The notes: a model not told the origin generated them from the sequence alone. A DNA stretch of 64,000 bases from Verrucomicrobiaceae bacterium E54 (GCA_022548915.1 JAKZES010000006.1:1-64000), one strand, 5' to 3'; positions 7,309-16,539 are shown, counted from the first letter of the stretch. Translations and numbers: made by a program.

Positions 7309-8907
7309 ATGAAGATGCCCTTGTTAGGACCGATGATGATCGCCCTGGCACTGGCCACCGTCTCCTCGGAGGCCCGCCCGTGGACGGCGAAGACCGGTAA
7401 GGTCGTCGAGGCCGACTACGTGGCTCTCAGCCCCGATGGGGAGCAGGTCGCCCTGCGACTGCCCGACGGCCGCATCGTGAAGACGCTCGTCGCTAATCTG
7501 TCCGAGGAGGACCAGGCCTTGATCGAGAAGATCAAGATCGAGGGCCCGGACGCGATTCCCAGGGAAGTCGACTACGGTGACATCGATCCCGACTTTCTCC
7601 CGCCGTCACCATGGCCGGTGGTCAGCTATGAGGACCCCGACGGCTGGAGCACGATCGACGTAACGAAGCATGGCCTGCGGCCGGACAGCGGGATCGACGC
7701 GGCGGCGGCCATCGCCAAGATCATCGGCGATACCGAGGGACGCCGGCGCCTCTTCTTTCCCGGGGGGACCTACACGCTGAAGAGCGCCCTGGTCATCGAG
7801 CAGGGAGATATCTGGCTCGACGGCGACGGGGAGAAGACGAAGTTCGTCCTGGATTTCCCGGAGGACGCCCATGTCAACGGAATCACCTTCAAGGGGTGGG
7901 CGGAGGAGCCGCTCGCGCTGGCGAAGTTGCCGGAACGCGGTGACCAAGGCGTCGAATTGGAGGCACCGGCGGACCTGGAGGTCGGCGACCTGGTGAGGGT
8001 TTACCATCAAGTCGCAGACAACCGGGGCATTGGCTTTCCACGAGGCCAGCTTTCATGGATCACCGGAATCGACGGCACGACCGTGACGCTCGACCTTAGG
8101 ATTGGTGCCGACTTCTCGGGGTCGGCCCTGCTGCGCCGCATCCACCCGCTTCACAACGTGCGCCTCACCAATCTTTCCGTGACCCGACTGAACCGCGGCA
8201 AGATGGGCGACCACAACATCGAAATCAGCCGTTGCGCAAACGCCGAGATCAGGAACGTGGAGTCCGGCAAGGCCACGACCCATTGCCTTGCGGTTCGAGA
8301 CAGTCGCGATGTGGTTGTCTCCGGATGCACGGTTCATGAATACCAGGGAGGCAAGGGCTGGAACGGCTACGGCATCACCGTGGAGCGCAGCACGGCGATC
8401 CATGTCGTCAACAATCATGCCTGCCACCTGCGGCATCACTTCGAACTGGCCTGGGGTACGAGCTACAGCGTCATGGCCTACAACACCGCCGAGGCACCCT
8501 ACGACTACTGCGACATCGGCAGTCATCACGGGGATCTCGGTTACTGCAATCTCTTCGAGGGGAACGAGGGCAGTGAGCTGTCGTTTGACTACGGCGAGTC
8601 GAATTGGAACGCCTACAACTTCTTCTATCGGAACCATGCGAAGAAGCAGGTGGGGAGCTTCAGGGCCAAGGGTTCGACGCGCTTCCATCTCGCGGTCATC
8701 GCCAACGAAACCGCGGCGATCGGCATGCACAAGGTCGAGCATCCCTACGTCGGGGCGAACCTCGTCAAGGGTGAGCTGCAGTGGGGCGACGTGCCGGAGG
8801 GCAGCCGCCTGCCGGCTTCGCTGTTCCTGGATTCCAAGCCCGACTATCTCGGAGACAAACCGTGGCCCCTTTTCGGTCCGCCGGTGGGAAGCGGGCGATC
8901 CAGGTAA
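7309..8907 (+). CDS. SHD1 domain plus right-handed beta-helix (pectate-lyase-like) protein
   Basis: A 532-residue secreted protein. The signal peptide runs to about residue 21 (MMIALALATVSSEA). Residues 22-75 match the SHD1-like domain common in planctomycetes and verrucomicrobia (RPWTAKTGKVVEADYVAL then LPDGRIVKTLVANLSEEDQ). A pectate-lyase-3-type beta-helix follows, starting at TKHGLRPDSGIDAAAAIAKI, with FFPGGTYTLKSALVI and coil repeats (IEISRCANAEIRNVESG, LAVRDSRDVVVSGCTVH, ITVERSTAIHVVNNHACH). No lyase catalytic set can be assigned by eye, so polysaccharide binding or cleavage is inference. The start is chosen at the signal peptide; the 59-base gap before it is C-rich with no Shine-Dalgarno. 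It may share transcription with the split gene upstream. Confidence 0.85.
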   Translation: MKMPLLGPMMIALALATVSSEARPWTAKTGKVVEADYVALSPDGEQVALRLPDGRIVKTLVANLSEEDQALIEKIKIEGPDAIPREVDYGDIDPDFLPPSPWPVVSYEDPDGWSTIDVTKHGLRPDSGIDAAAAIAKIIGDTEGRRRLFFPGGTYTLKSALVIEQGDIWLDGDGEKTKFVLDFPEDAHVNGITFKGWAEEPLALAKLPERGDQGVELEAPADLEVGDLVRVYHQVADNRGIGFPRGQLSWITGIDGTTVTLDLRIGADFSGSALLRRIHPLHNVRLTNLSVTRLNRGKMGDHNIEISRCANAEIRNVESGKATTHCLAVRDSRDVVVSGCTVHEYQGGKGWNGYGITVERSTAIHVVNNHACHLRHHFELAWGTSYSVMAYNTAEAPYDYCDIGSHHGDLGYCNLFEGNEGSELSFDYGESNWNAYNFFYRNHAKKQVGSFRAKGSTRFHLAVIANETAAIGMHKVEHPYVGANLVKGELQWGDVPEGSRLPASLFLDSKPDYLGDKPWPLFGPPVGSGRSR

Positions 8908-9019
8908 GTCCTCCAACCACCTCCTTGCCTGGATCGCCGAAGGCATTGCCATCGACCCTCGAGACTGAGAAAGGCGGTGGCTGTTGCTCAAGGCGTCCGA
9001 CCCCGTAGTCGGCGTGTCA

Positions 9020-10153
9020 CTAGTCCATCACCACTTCCCAGGAGTAGGTTTCGATCTTCGTGTGGGAGCTGCTCAACTTCTTGAGTTCGGCCTTGCCGCC
9101 GAAGTTCTTGTCACTGTTGCGGAAGGTGACCTTCTGGTCGCGGTGCGTGGATGCCGCGGCGATCTTCTGCTGGAGGCTGAAAAGACGCTCGAGGCTGCCT
9201 GGTTCGCCGTCGCGGATCTGTTGCTTGATTTCCTTCCGTTCTGCCCTGAGGGCCTTCTCCTGCTCCCGGTTGTCGTAGTCGGTGACGGGTCCGAAATCCA
9301 GATCGCGCGGCGGGCTGAGGTCTTCGGTCGAAGTCCATTCCAACTTGGCTGAAAAGGCCGTCGGAACCACCGCGTCCACCTCGCCCGTTTCGGGCGAAAG
9401 GTGCAGGTTCATCGCCGTCGGGCTGGTTCCCACCGTGGCATCGGTGAGTTTGGCGTGTTCTCCGTCGCTCCGCTCGATGCTGCCGGAGAAGCTCACGACT
9501 TCCGCGCTGGTGATGTTGTAGGGAATGCTGAACCCCATACCTCCCATCGGCTTGAAGCGCAGGACCATCGTCACTTCAATGTCCTCCTTCGACCAGCTCT
9601 TGCCCGACGAGGACTGGTGGTGGTCGTGGATGGACTGGGTCACGCGCATGAAGTTGGCGTTGATGATTTTGATTTTTTTGCTTCCGAGAAGCTGCGGCGG
9701 GATCTCCAGATCATGCATTTCGTCTGGCTTTTTGCCGGTAAGGGCTTCCGGGATGTCGTGGGAGCGATAGACCCGGATCGTGTCGATGTTTGCGGCCGGC
9801 ACCGAGGGGGCCACGTAGTGCAGCCGGATGATGTAATCTTCCCCGATGACGAACTTTTTGCCGTGTGGGACGAGACAGGGCTCACCGTTGGCAATCATGC
9901 CCATGGCCGTCACGATCACCTTGTAGTCGGGGTCCGCATGTTTGCCAAGGGGATCGAGCATCCCACTGAGAATGATCTCCATGGTCTCACCCGGTAGAAG
10001 CTCCCGCTTGGCGGGCGAGATGGTGACCGTGGTTGGCCAGAGGGGCGGGTTGTTGTCCGTTGGCCAAGCGTCTTCGTCGTCCTCGGCCGGGGCGAAGGTG
10101 GGCCCCACGGCGAGCGCGGCGGCCAGAAGGATTGCTGTGATGCTCGTGTTCAT
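9020..10153 (-). CDS. Secreted protein of unknown function, partner of OmpA-like gene
   Basis: A 377-residue protein with a clear signal peptide (MNTSITAILLAAALAVGPTFA). The mature part looks beta-rich: an Ig-like start (TTVTISPAKRELLPGETMEIIL) and later strands around DIEVTMVLRFKP. A short charged helix or coiled coil lies near residues 297-345 (REQEKALRAERKEIKQQIRD). I do not recognise the family. It starts 16 bases downstream of the stop of the OmpA-family gene on the same strand, so the two are very probably one operon and act together in the envelope. Confidence 0.75.
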   Translation of the reverse strand: MNTSITAILLAAALAVGPTFAPAEDDEDAWPTDNNPPLWPTTVTISPAKRELLPGETMEIILSGMLDPLGKHADPDYKVIVTAMGMIANGEPCLVPHGKKFVIGEDYIIRLHYVAPSVPAANIDTIRVYRSHDIPEALTGKKPDEMHDLEIPPQLLGSKKIKIINANFMRVTQSIHDHHQSSSGKSWSKEDIEVTMVLRFKPMGGMGFSIPYNITSAEVVSFSGSIERSDGEHAKLTDATVGTSPTAMNLHLSPETGEVDAVVPTAFSAKLEWTSTEDLSPPRDLDFGPVTDYDNREQEKALRAERKEIKQQIRDGEPGSLERLFSLQQKIAAASTHRDQKVTFRNSDKNFGGKAELKKLSSSHTKIETYSWEVVMD

Positions 10154-10169
10154 GACGTTGGGATGCGGG

Positions 10170-11006
10170 TTATCGCTTCACGAGTTCGACGCGGCGGTTC
10201 CTGGCACGGTTCTCGTCGGTGTCATTCGGGGCGACCGGCATGGTTTCTCCATAGCCTTTCGCCGTGAGGCGCGGTTCGGGGATGCCGAACAGGAGCAGGA
10301 AGCTGCGAACCGCGTCCGCGCGGCGTTGCGACAACTCGAGGTTGTAGGCATCGCCACCCTGGTCGTCGGTGTGCCCCTGAATCTCGACATTCAGGTCGGG
10401 ATTGTCCTGCAGCAGGGTCAGCACATGTTCGAGTTGCTTCAGCGAATCCTTTTGCAGGGATGCCTGATCGTAGTCGAAGAGGATGTCGTAGAGCATGACC
10501 CGTCCGTCCGCATCGAGGGCGGCCTTCATCTGGGCGGGTCCGAAGGTGAGGGACTTCTTGAAGGAAGCCTCATCGACGATGGTGAGATACTGCTGTCCCA
10601 GGTTCGCAGGCCCGGTGTATTCACACCAAGTGGTGCCGACGCCTTCACGAGGCAGGGTGAAAACGAGGGTCGAGTCACTTTCGAAGACGACCTGCCCGCC
10701 CTTCTCCTCGGCCGCGGCGCGGAAGTTTTCCATGAACTCGATCTTGGAAATGTCCTGTACCCTGCTCCCGTCGGGCTTTCTTACTTCGTAGAGCAGGCTC
10801 CAGCATTCCCCTTTGATCTTCGTCGTTCTGCGTTTCCCCGTCTCTGCATCGATGACGGGGAACTCCGCAGCTCCGAATCGCTGGTGCTTGCTCATGTTCT
10901 GGGCCAGGACCGAACCGGGAAACGGCCGGATCAACGGATGCTCCGGGATTTCGGCGGCGTCGACTAACAGAGTGGTGGGGAATCCCACCAGGAACATCAG
11001 CGCCAT
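10170..11006 (-). CDS. OmpA-family protein with peptidoglycan-binding domain
   Basis: Preferred start ATG at 11006, giving a signal peptide (MALMFLVGFPTTLLVDAAE) and 278 residues; longer frames to 11195 add non-signal-like sequence. Residues 1-160 have an OOP-type domain seen in other OmpA-like proteins. The C-terminal ~110 residues form an OmpA/MotB domain (LYDILFDYDQASLQKDSLKQ, then VEIQGHTDDQGGDAYNLELS, RADAVRSFLL, KGYGETMPVAPNDTDENRAR, NRRVEL). The peptidoglycan-contacting Asp and Arg of the TDxxGxxxxNxxLSxxRA and NRRVEL motifs are present. There is no predicted beta-barrel, so it is likely periplasmic or surface-anchored through peptidoglycan. It is followed by the secreted 377-residue gene. 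Confidence 0.85.
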   Translation of the reverse strand: MALMFLVGFPTTLLVDAAEIPEHPLIRPFPGSVLAQNMSKHQRFGAAEFPVIDAETGKRRTTKIKGECWSLLYEVRKPDGSRVQDISKIEFMENFRAAAEEKGGQVVFESDSTLVFTLPREGVGTTWCEYTGPANLGQQYLTIVDEASFKKSLTFGPAQMKAALDADGRVMLYDILFDYDQASLQKDSLKQLEHVLTLLQDNPDLNVEIQGHTDDQGGDAYNLELSQRRADAVRSFLLLFGIPEPRLTAKGYGETMPVAPNDTDENRARNRRVELVKR

Positions 11007-11240
11007 TCCCAAGCTGCGGGTTCCGACAGGTTGACTTTCGTTTGGTTCGGAGGACACGTCGTCCGTGGTCTGCGGACGGAGGGAGGACAGGTTTCGCTGC
11101 CTCTGCGAGCGATGTTGGGTCAAACCCCAGCACGCGAGACGTTGTCGTGCTTTCATACCATCTGGCAAGGTAGGCACTTCACTGCGACACGTCAAGATGT
11201 GCGGAGCGCAACTCCAGGGCGTCTACACTTGAAAGTTGGA

Positions 11241-11341
11241 AACCGCGAATGGACGCCAATGGACGCGAATTCTGGATCTCTGAAGTCCGGGAACCGCGTG
11301 TTCAATACAACATTCGCGTGAATTCGCGACCATTCGCGGTT
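11241..11341. repeat. Imperfect inverted-repeat intergenic element (copy A)
   Basis: The left arm (11241-11271) begins AACCGCGAATGG and holds repeated GGACGC(G/C)AAT units. The right arm (11312-11341) is its near-complement and ends ATTCGCGGTT. The arms bracket about 40 bases. It lies in a 512-base gap between the OmpA-family and HiPIP genes (11007-11518); I see no gene in the rest of that gap. A related design, with AACCACGGAT arms, occurs at 13710-13839. Such elements are common in intergenic DNA of this group, but mechanism and mobility are unknown. Confidence 0.6.
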
Positions 11342-11518
11342 CGGATTTCCCCAATGTAGATGCCCTGGGCGCAACCCTCCGGGCGGTTGGGGTGAGGTTG
11401 CCGGAAGCTGCGTCGGAGGGAGGTCCGCTCCGGCGTTCTTGGTACTCTCCGCAGGCCGACAATCGAGCGTGGCGGCTATGGTCGCGCCATGTCGAAGGCA
11501 GGCCTTCCCGGGAAGCCG

Positions 11519-11839
11519 CTACTTGGCGGCGGGTTTGGGAGCAAATACCATGCACCAACCGCCCGCGGTAACGATCTTGTTGCCTACGGCACCACAAGGG
11601 CCGGAGTCTTCGCCGGCTTTTCCTGTGTAGAGTGCGCATCCGTCGCAGCGTTGCTCGGGCTTGTGCATGGGGTACTTGGTCTGGTCCACCTTCGTGGTGT
11701 CCTCTTTGTAACCGAGTGCTTTGGCGGTAGGATCATCTTCGGTGAGCTTCACCGGCTCCTCGGCAGCAGAAGCACGGATGGCGAGAAGAGCAGGCGCGCC
11801 TGCGGCGAAACCGAGAAGGAAATGACGTCGTGAGTGCAT
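11519..11839 (-). CDS. High-potential iron-sulfur protein (HiPIP), Tat-exported
   Basis: A 106-residue protein starting MHSRRHFLLGFAAG: twin-arginine signal followed by a hydrophobic stretch and ASA cleavage near residue 25. The mature part has the HiPIP cysteine pattern: C65 and C68 (RCDGCALY), C82 (GPCGAV), C96 (GWCMVF), which ligate a [4Fe-4S] cluster. HiPIPs are small periplasmic electron carriers; Tat export fits because the cluster is assembled before transport. The long frame extends upstream to 12274 but only this start gives a signal. It stands alone; the redox partner is not visible. The downstream gene on this strand (OmpA-like) is far away, so it is likely monocistronic. Confidence 0.88.
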   Translation of the reverse strand: MHSRRHFLLGFAAGAPALLAIRASAAEEPVKLTEDDPTAKALGYKEDTTKVDQTKYPMHKPEQRCDGCALYTGKAGEDSGPCGAVGNKIVTAGGWCMVFAPKPAAK

Positions 11840-12065
11840 GGCAGTGGATTTGTGGACGGTGGAACTTAAGCGGGAGCGGCAAGGAAGTTCCAGATTTAGC
11901 AAACAACTTGTGTGTTTTTGCACCAAACAGTGTGTTTTCCGAACGAGTGATGCGCGGGCTTTGTTCCGGAGTAGCCGGTCGTTTTCATTCAAAAGTCCTC
12001 GGCAGTTCGGACCTTGCGGCTTTGGACCTTGCGACCCGAATTGGTCTGAAACAGTGCCGTTCGGT

Positions 12066-13517
12066 TCAAGGCGTGGCGCCCTGGATCCGCAGGCGCGGCT
12101 TCCCGCTGAGGGCGATGGCCATGGCCGCGGTCGGGTGGAGGCGGGGTGACATGTAGTAGGCCTTCTCGTGGCGGTTGCGTCCGGGCTGGGCGACGAAGGC
12201 GCCGTCGTGCGTGCGCGCCATGTTGATGAAGGCCTTGTTGTAGTCGAAGAGTTCGCGCATGGCCTTCCTGTCATCGGCGAGCCGGACGCCGATCAGGGCC
12301 CAGGCGTAGGCCAGCACGTTGTCGCCATGGCCGTCGTTGAGGCGGGTCTTGGCGGTGACCAGGCCCCGGGTGACCGCAGCGACATGCTCGTCGGCACCGG
12401 TCCTTCCGGCCACCTTGTGCGCGATGAGGGAAAGGCCCTGACGGCCGACCGGGGTGTAGGCCCCGGTGGCGAAGCGGTAGCCCATGTAGCCGGACTCGTG
12501 GGTGTGGGTGTGGACGCAGTCGTAGGCGATGTCGCGGTTGAAGTCCTCGATTTGGATGCCGCAGTCCTCGGCGAGCTCCCAGGACAGGATGGCCATCAGG
12601 GTGGTGATGGTCATGGTTCCGTAACCGGCGATGCGGGCCCCGTGGCCGTTGCCGCCCTTGAGGAAGTTCGCGGCCTGGGGCTGGCCGCCGTGCATGGCGT
12701 CCTTGTAGTCGGCGGGATCGATCACCTGTGAGAGGTAGAGGCGTTCGGTGAGTTTCCGGATGGTCTCGAGGACCCGCTTGTCACCGCTCTTGAGGTAGTA
12801 CTCGGAGAGAAAGATGCACTGGTAGGAGGGGTACCAGGTCCACTCCTTCTCGCCGGGCATCTCGTTCCACGAAAGGGCGAACGCCTCCGCCTCCTTCATC
12901 CTGTCGTGGGCGAGCAGGGCGAGGCCGTACAAACCGCGTTGGTGGACGGGACCGCGGGTGGCGTCTTCCCGGGTGAGCAGGTAGGTCATCGCGCCCTTGG
13001 CCAGTTGCTCGGACTTCCTGCAATCCACGGGGTAGGTGCTGGAGAAGCGGCCGATCGCTTCGAGCGGAACGCTGACCTTGATGGGTTCACCATCACGAAG
13101 CACGTCGAGCACGAGCTTGCCGTCCCGGCCTTCGCTGTCCTCGATCGCCAGGCCGAGGTCCATCACGGGGCCCTCGATGCCGTTGCCGGGCTGCATGCCG
13201 TAGCACTTGCCGAAAGTGTGCTTGCCGAAAGGCCTGGCGTTGGCGCCGGTGATCTCGTCGTCGAGCTGCAGGCGGCCCTTGGCCGGCGAATCCTCGAACA
13301 CATGCTTCACCACGAAGGACCGCTCTTTGAGGATGGCGCGGGCACCGGTGGGACCGAGATTGACCAGAAAGCCGGGAACCTCCTTGTCGGGACCGATCTG
13401 GGTCGGTTTCTCCCATTGGCCGAGGTTTTCGGCGTCGTAGATGGCCAGCACCGGAGTGGTGAGCAGGGCGAGGACGAACAGTGGAGTGGGCGGGAGCCGC
13501 AGCATGACGGGGGACAT
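12066..13517 (-). CDS. DUF6288-type secreted protein with N-terminal PDZ-like segment
   Basis: A 483-residue secreted protein starting at ATG 13517 (13505 is an alternative), with signal LRLPPTPLFVLALLTTPVLA. Residues about 35-130 resemble a degenerate PDZ module (VNLGPTGARAILKERS, then FEDSPAKGRLQLDDEITGAN). The rest is rich in helices with conserved-looking HGGQPQAANFLKGGNGHGA and HTHTHESGYMGYRFATGAY, typical of the DUF6288 family of planctomycetes and verrucomicrobia, whose function is unknown. An alpha/alpha-toroid-like fold is possible from the repeated helical pattern, but that is inference. No operon partner on the upstream side. Confidence 0.72.
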   Translation of the reverse strand: MSPVMLRLPPTPLFVLALLTTPVLAIYDAENLGQWEKPTQIGPDKEVPGFLVNLGPTGARAILKERSFVVKHVFEDSPAKGRLQLDDEITGANARPFGKHTFGKCYGMQPGNGIEGPVMDLGLAIEDSEGRDGKLVLDVLRDGEPIKVSVPLEAIGRFSSTYPVDCRKSEQLAKGAMTYLLTREDATRGPVHQRGLYGLALLAHDRMKEAEAFALSWNEMPGEKEWTWYPSYQCIFLSEYYLKSGDKRVLETIRKLTERLYLSQVIDPADYKDAMHGGQPQAANFLKGGNGHGARIAGYGTMTITTLMAILSWELAEDCGIQIEDFNRDIAYDCVHTHTHESGYMGYRFATGAYTPVGRQGLSLIAHKVAGRTGADEHVAAVTRGLVTAKTRLNDGHGDNVLAYAWALIGVRLADDRKAMRELFDYNKAFINMARTHDGAFVAQPGRNRHEKAYYMSPRLHPTAAMAIALSGKPRLRIQGATP

Positions 13518-13709
13518 ACGCAGCCGACCGGACGACTTTGCTGAAAATCGCAACCATCCTCGTCGGGGCGTCGGCTTGGATCGGCAGAGTCCGGGTGTTC
13601 TTTCCGGTCGTGCCATGGCGACGCGAGGAGCCGCCCGGTGACGGGACCATCCGCCTCCTCTCCGGATCACCCCGGGTTCCGTGCTTGCAGGGTGCAAACG
13701 ACGATTTCC

Positions 13710-13839
13710 AACCACGGATTGAATGGATGTTCACGGATTCTACGGCGGGAAATCAGAGTTGAATGAGAGCTGAACCATTTTGCTATTGGGTGAATGGGTC
13801 ACCTTTCATCACTCATCAAAAATCCGTGTATCCGTGGTT
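13710..13839. repeat. Inverted-repeat intergenic element (copy B)
   Basis: The left arm starts AACCACGGATTGAATGG (13710) and contains TTCACGGATT; the right arm (13821-13839) reads AATCCGTGTATCCGTGGTT, the near-complement. About 80 bases lie between. The same design as 11241-11341, with ACGGAT in place of GCGAAT units. It sits in the 342-base gap (13518-13859) between the DUF6288-type gene and the HAF-repeat gene; nothing else is recognised in that gap. Confidence 0.6.
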
Positions 13840-13859
13840 CCCATCGAGGGCAGTCGGGA

Positions 13860-15200
13860 TCATGGCCGGTACAGCCTGAAGAATTGCCGGGGCGGATGTT
13901 CGGGACCGAGGGGCACGGAGTGGACGAACTCACTGCCTTCGACGACGATCCCCGTGGTGACCTCGCTCCATGAACCAGGCTCGAGGCTGTCACTTGCCTG
14001 GAGGATCGCGGTGGTGTCGCCGGCGGGCCAACTGAGGCGCAGCGCCGGGCCATCCGGAGTGCTCACGACCTCCGAACTCATGACCATCTGGATCGGCGTG
14101 AGCAGAAACGCCTGCTGGTCGCTGCCGGCATATTGATCGGCGGAACCGTAACCACAGATCTGGCCGGCTTCGTTGATGCCGGTGGCCTCGACGAGTTTCC
14201 ACCCGTCGAGGTTGGCCGTCATGGTGTTGAGGTCGTGGATGGTTCCATCCGGGTCCCAGAGGGTCGCATAGCGGCGATCATGAATTCCGGTGCCACTGTT
14301 GCGGGAGTAACCGACCACCTGCCCCTGCTCGTTGATGTCGCGGGCGGCGGAGCTGCTCTGCTGGGAATAGGGGAGAATGCCGTAAGTGCGCAGGGTGCCG
14401 TCGGCATCCCACACGCAGGCCCGGCCGGTGGTGGTGCTTCCGGCCACCTGTCCCAGGTCGTTGATGGCGGCGACCCCGCCGGTCCCGAGTTCGGTGTAGG
14501 TCCCGTCCGGCCACCACTTGTAGGCGTGGGCGACGTAGCTCCAGTCGGAAACGGTTCCCGCGATGACATTGGAAGAATTGACGTCAATGGCGTAGCCGTG
14601 GGATCCCGGCCGGGCGAGGGACTCCATGCTGAGGACGTGACGGAACGGGGTGAAGTTGACGAACACCTTCGAGTTCCCCACGACCCAGCCGTTGTCATTG
14701 ATGCCCTTCGCCTGCGCGAGCGGGTTCTGTCCGTTTGGGCTCGGGTCGAGGTTGCCGAGATCGGTGAACGAACCGTTCCAGTCGAAGGCATGCTCGGACC
14801 AGTCGCCGGCCGTCTCATAACCGACGATGTGGCCGGAATTGTTGATGTCCTGGACGTAGACGCCCCGCGATTCAGTGGTGGCACTGCCGAGCGGTGTGAA
14901 GCCGGTGCCGGGGGCCCAGCGATACCCCGCGCTGCCGGTCGTCACGGCCATCTGCCCGTGATCGTTCAGGGCGACACCACGTGAGTAGCTGGCTCCTTCC
15001 GGGATGCCGATCTTCTGAACCGAGTAGATGGTCTCGGCCCGCGCCACCGGGCCGGCGAGCAGCATCCCCAGCACCACCAGGATCGAGGCACGGTTCCAAC
15101 GGAAAGGAGCGGTGGACGCCGTTGAATGGAGGCGAAATGCAGGCGACCGTCGCGACCGGACGGAAGAACTCGCCGTGGGGGAGGAAACCAAGGCTTTCAT
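13860..15200 (-). CDS. HAF-repeat secreted protein
   Basis: A 446-residue protein starting at ATG 15200 (MKALVSSPTASSS), with a long basic N-region before the hydrophobic export helix ILVVLGMLLAGPVARA. The mature part is a run of HAF-family extracellular repeats of about 40-45 residues: ALNDHGQMAVTT, DINNSGHIVGYE, GINDNGWVVGNS, AINDLGQVAGST, DINEQGQVVGYS and GINEAGQICGYG, each followed by a W-rich strand such as HAFDWNGSFTDLG or ACVWDADGTLRTYG. HAF repeats build a beta-propeller-like surface domain of unknown binding partner. The C-terminal ~90 residues (LRLSWPAGDTTAILQAS, then PPRQFFRLYR) are the verrucomicrobial Ig-like tail often found on exported proteins. Confidence 0.85.
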   Translation of the reverse strand: MKALVSSPTASSSVRSRRSPAFRLHSTASTAPFRWNRASILVVLGMLLAGPVARAETIYSVQKIGIPEGASYSRGVALNDHGQMAVTTGSAGYRWAPGTGFTPLGSATTESRGVYVQDINNSGHIVGYETAGDWSEHAFDWNGSFTDLGNLDPSPNGQNPLAQAKGINDNGWVVGNSKVFVNFTPFRHVLSMESLARPGSHGYAIDVNSSNVIAGTVSDWSYVAHAYKWWPDGTYTELGTGGVAAINDLGQVAGSTTTGRACVWDADGTLRTYGILPYSQQSSSAARDINEQGQVVGYSRNSGTGIHDRRYATLWDPDGTIHDLNTMTANLDGWKLVEATGINEAGQICGYGSADQYAGSDQQAFLLTPIQMVMSSEVVSTPDGPALRLSWPAGDTTAILQASDSLEPGSWSEVTTGIVVEGSEFVHSVPLGPEHPPRQFFRLYRP

Positions 15201-15377
15201 ACCGGATAGCAAAATATGCGGAGTCCGGCGGGGTGTCAAATCAGGAGCCAGCCGCGATCCGGGCATCCGCCCGTCGATCGTGGGAGCGACGACCAGACTC
15301 GGATCCGGGATTTCGCGAAATCGGCGCGGCGCCCGGAGGCCGGCAACGAGGTGAGCTTTCTGCCCCGCGCTCCCCGG

Positions 15378-16334
15378 TCACTTCCGCTGCCACCCGTCCG
15401 CGTCCGCCAGGATCCCGCGCGGGCCGTCGCCGTCGAGCCAGGCACGTGCCTTCGCGTCGGATGTTAGATAGCTCTCCCAGAAGGCCGTGCTCAGCGCCAG
15501 GATCACGCGGTGATGATCCGGATCGCGCCGTCCCGCACCGCGACGCCTCACATCGCTGAAGGCCATGTGCTCGGCCCCGTCCAGCACCAGCTCGTACTTC
15601 GACCCCGCCGGCATCGCCGGATAGACCTCCCGTCGCTCCTCGGGCGTGGTGTTGCCGATCGGACTGCCGTCCCGGGTCCCGGTCATCAGCATCATCGGCA
15701 GCGTGACCTCGCCAAAGGCCTGCTCGGCACTCCCCCGCCTCGGCGGACTCGGGCTCAGCGCCAGACCGGCGTCGATCCGCTCGTCACTGAAGGCCTTTCC
15801 GGCCCGGCCGAAGACCTGGCCGCACACCGCCTGCGTGGTCACCGCGCCGTAGGAATGCCCGGCCATCCCGACCTTTTCCAGGTCCAGCCGGCCCTTGAGA
15901 AAATGCCCGTCTTCCGCGTTCCACCGCTCGAGCTGGTCGAGCGTCGCCGGCACATCGCACATCCGGCCCATGAAGGTCTCGCCATTGGCGGCGGATTTCA
16001 TCTTTTCCATCCGCTCCGACCCGGCTGCGTCCTTCCACACCGCCTCGTCGCTGCCCGCGTGCTGCATTGCGACCACCGCGAATCCCCGCGCCGCCCAGTG
16101 CTCGACGAGATAGGTGCCGACCTCCCGCGAGCCGCCGAGTCCGTGGCTCAGCAGGATCACCGGCGCCGGCATTTCATCCGGCAGATAGATCTTCAGCGGC
16201 ACCTCCCGCCCGTCGTGGGAAAACTCGGTCCGCATCACCTCCACCCCACCCGGTGCCCGCGATGGATCGTAGCGCGATTCCACGGCAAACCCCACCGAGG
16301 TCGCCACCAGCAACAGGAAGAGAGACGCTTTCAT
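15378..16334 (-). CDS. Secreted alpha/beta hydrolase (dienelactone/PAF-acetylhydrolase-like)
   Basis: A 318-residue protein with signal MKASLFLLLVATSVGFAV (ATG 16334; ATG 16346 would add MDEG). The oxyanion region LLSHGLGGSREVGTYL is followed by the nucleophile elbow GMAGHSYGA, with Ser in GHSYG. A late acidic residue and His fit the triad (MLMTGTRDGSPIG and GAEHMAFSD). The insertions and the ARGFAVVAMQHAGSD strand resemble PAF-acetylhydrolase- and chlorophyllase-like esterases. The substrate is unknown. It is monocistronic by spacing. Confidence 0.85.
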   Translation of the reverse strand: MKASLFLLLVATSVGFAVESRYDPSRAPGGVEVMRTEFSHDGREVPLKIYLPDEMPAPVILLSHGLGGSREVGTYLVEHWAARGFAVVAMQHAGSDEAVWKDAAGSERMEKMKSAANGETFMGRMCDVPATLDQLERWNAEDGHFLKGRLDLEKVGMAGHSYGAVTTQAVCGQVFGRAGKAFSDERIDAGLALSPSPPRRGSAEQAFGEVTLPMMLMTGTRDGSPIGNTTPEERREVYPAMPAGSKYELVLDGAEHMAFSDVRRRGAGRRDPDHHRVILALSTAFWESYLTSDAKARAWLDGDGPRGILADADGWQRK

Positions 16335-16413
16335 CCCCTCATCCAACCCGGCACCCGCCGATTCGTTGCGCCAAAACCCGCCTCCTCATCTAGAAGCTGA
16401 TAGGGATTCCGCC

Positions 16414-16539
16414 ATGCACCGCCAACCGAATACTCGAAAGCATAGACTAGAGGTCTTCGCCTACTTGCTGAACAACTACTTCGACGGAGATATTGAGCGG
16501 TTCGCCGCCAAGACAGGTTACAAGGTCGGGGGTCCGTGA
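16414..16539 (+). pseudogene. Short HTH-like gene remnant
   Basis: A 41-codon frame starting ATG at 16414. It contains LEVFAYLLNNYFDGDIERFA then AKTGYKV, the pattern of the start of a small DNA-binding helix-turn-helix in which a gene would continue with a recognition helix (QQISNWL-like). Here the frame stops after GGP. Too short to be a complete domain, so I read it as a truncated remnant, though a genuine micro-protein cannot be excluded. Confidence 0.4.
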
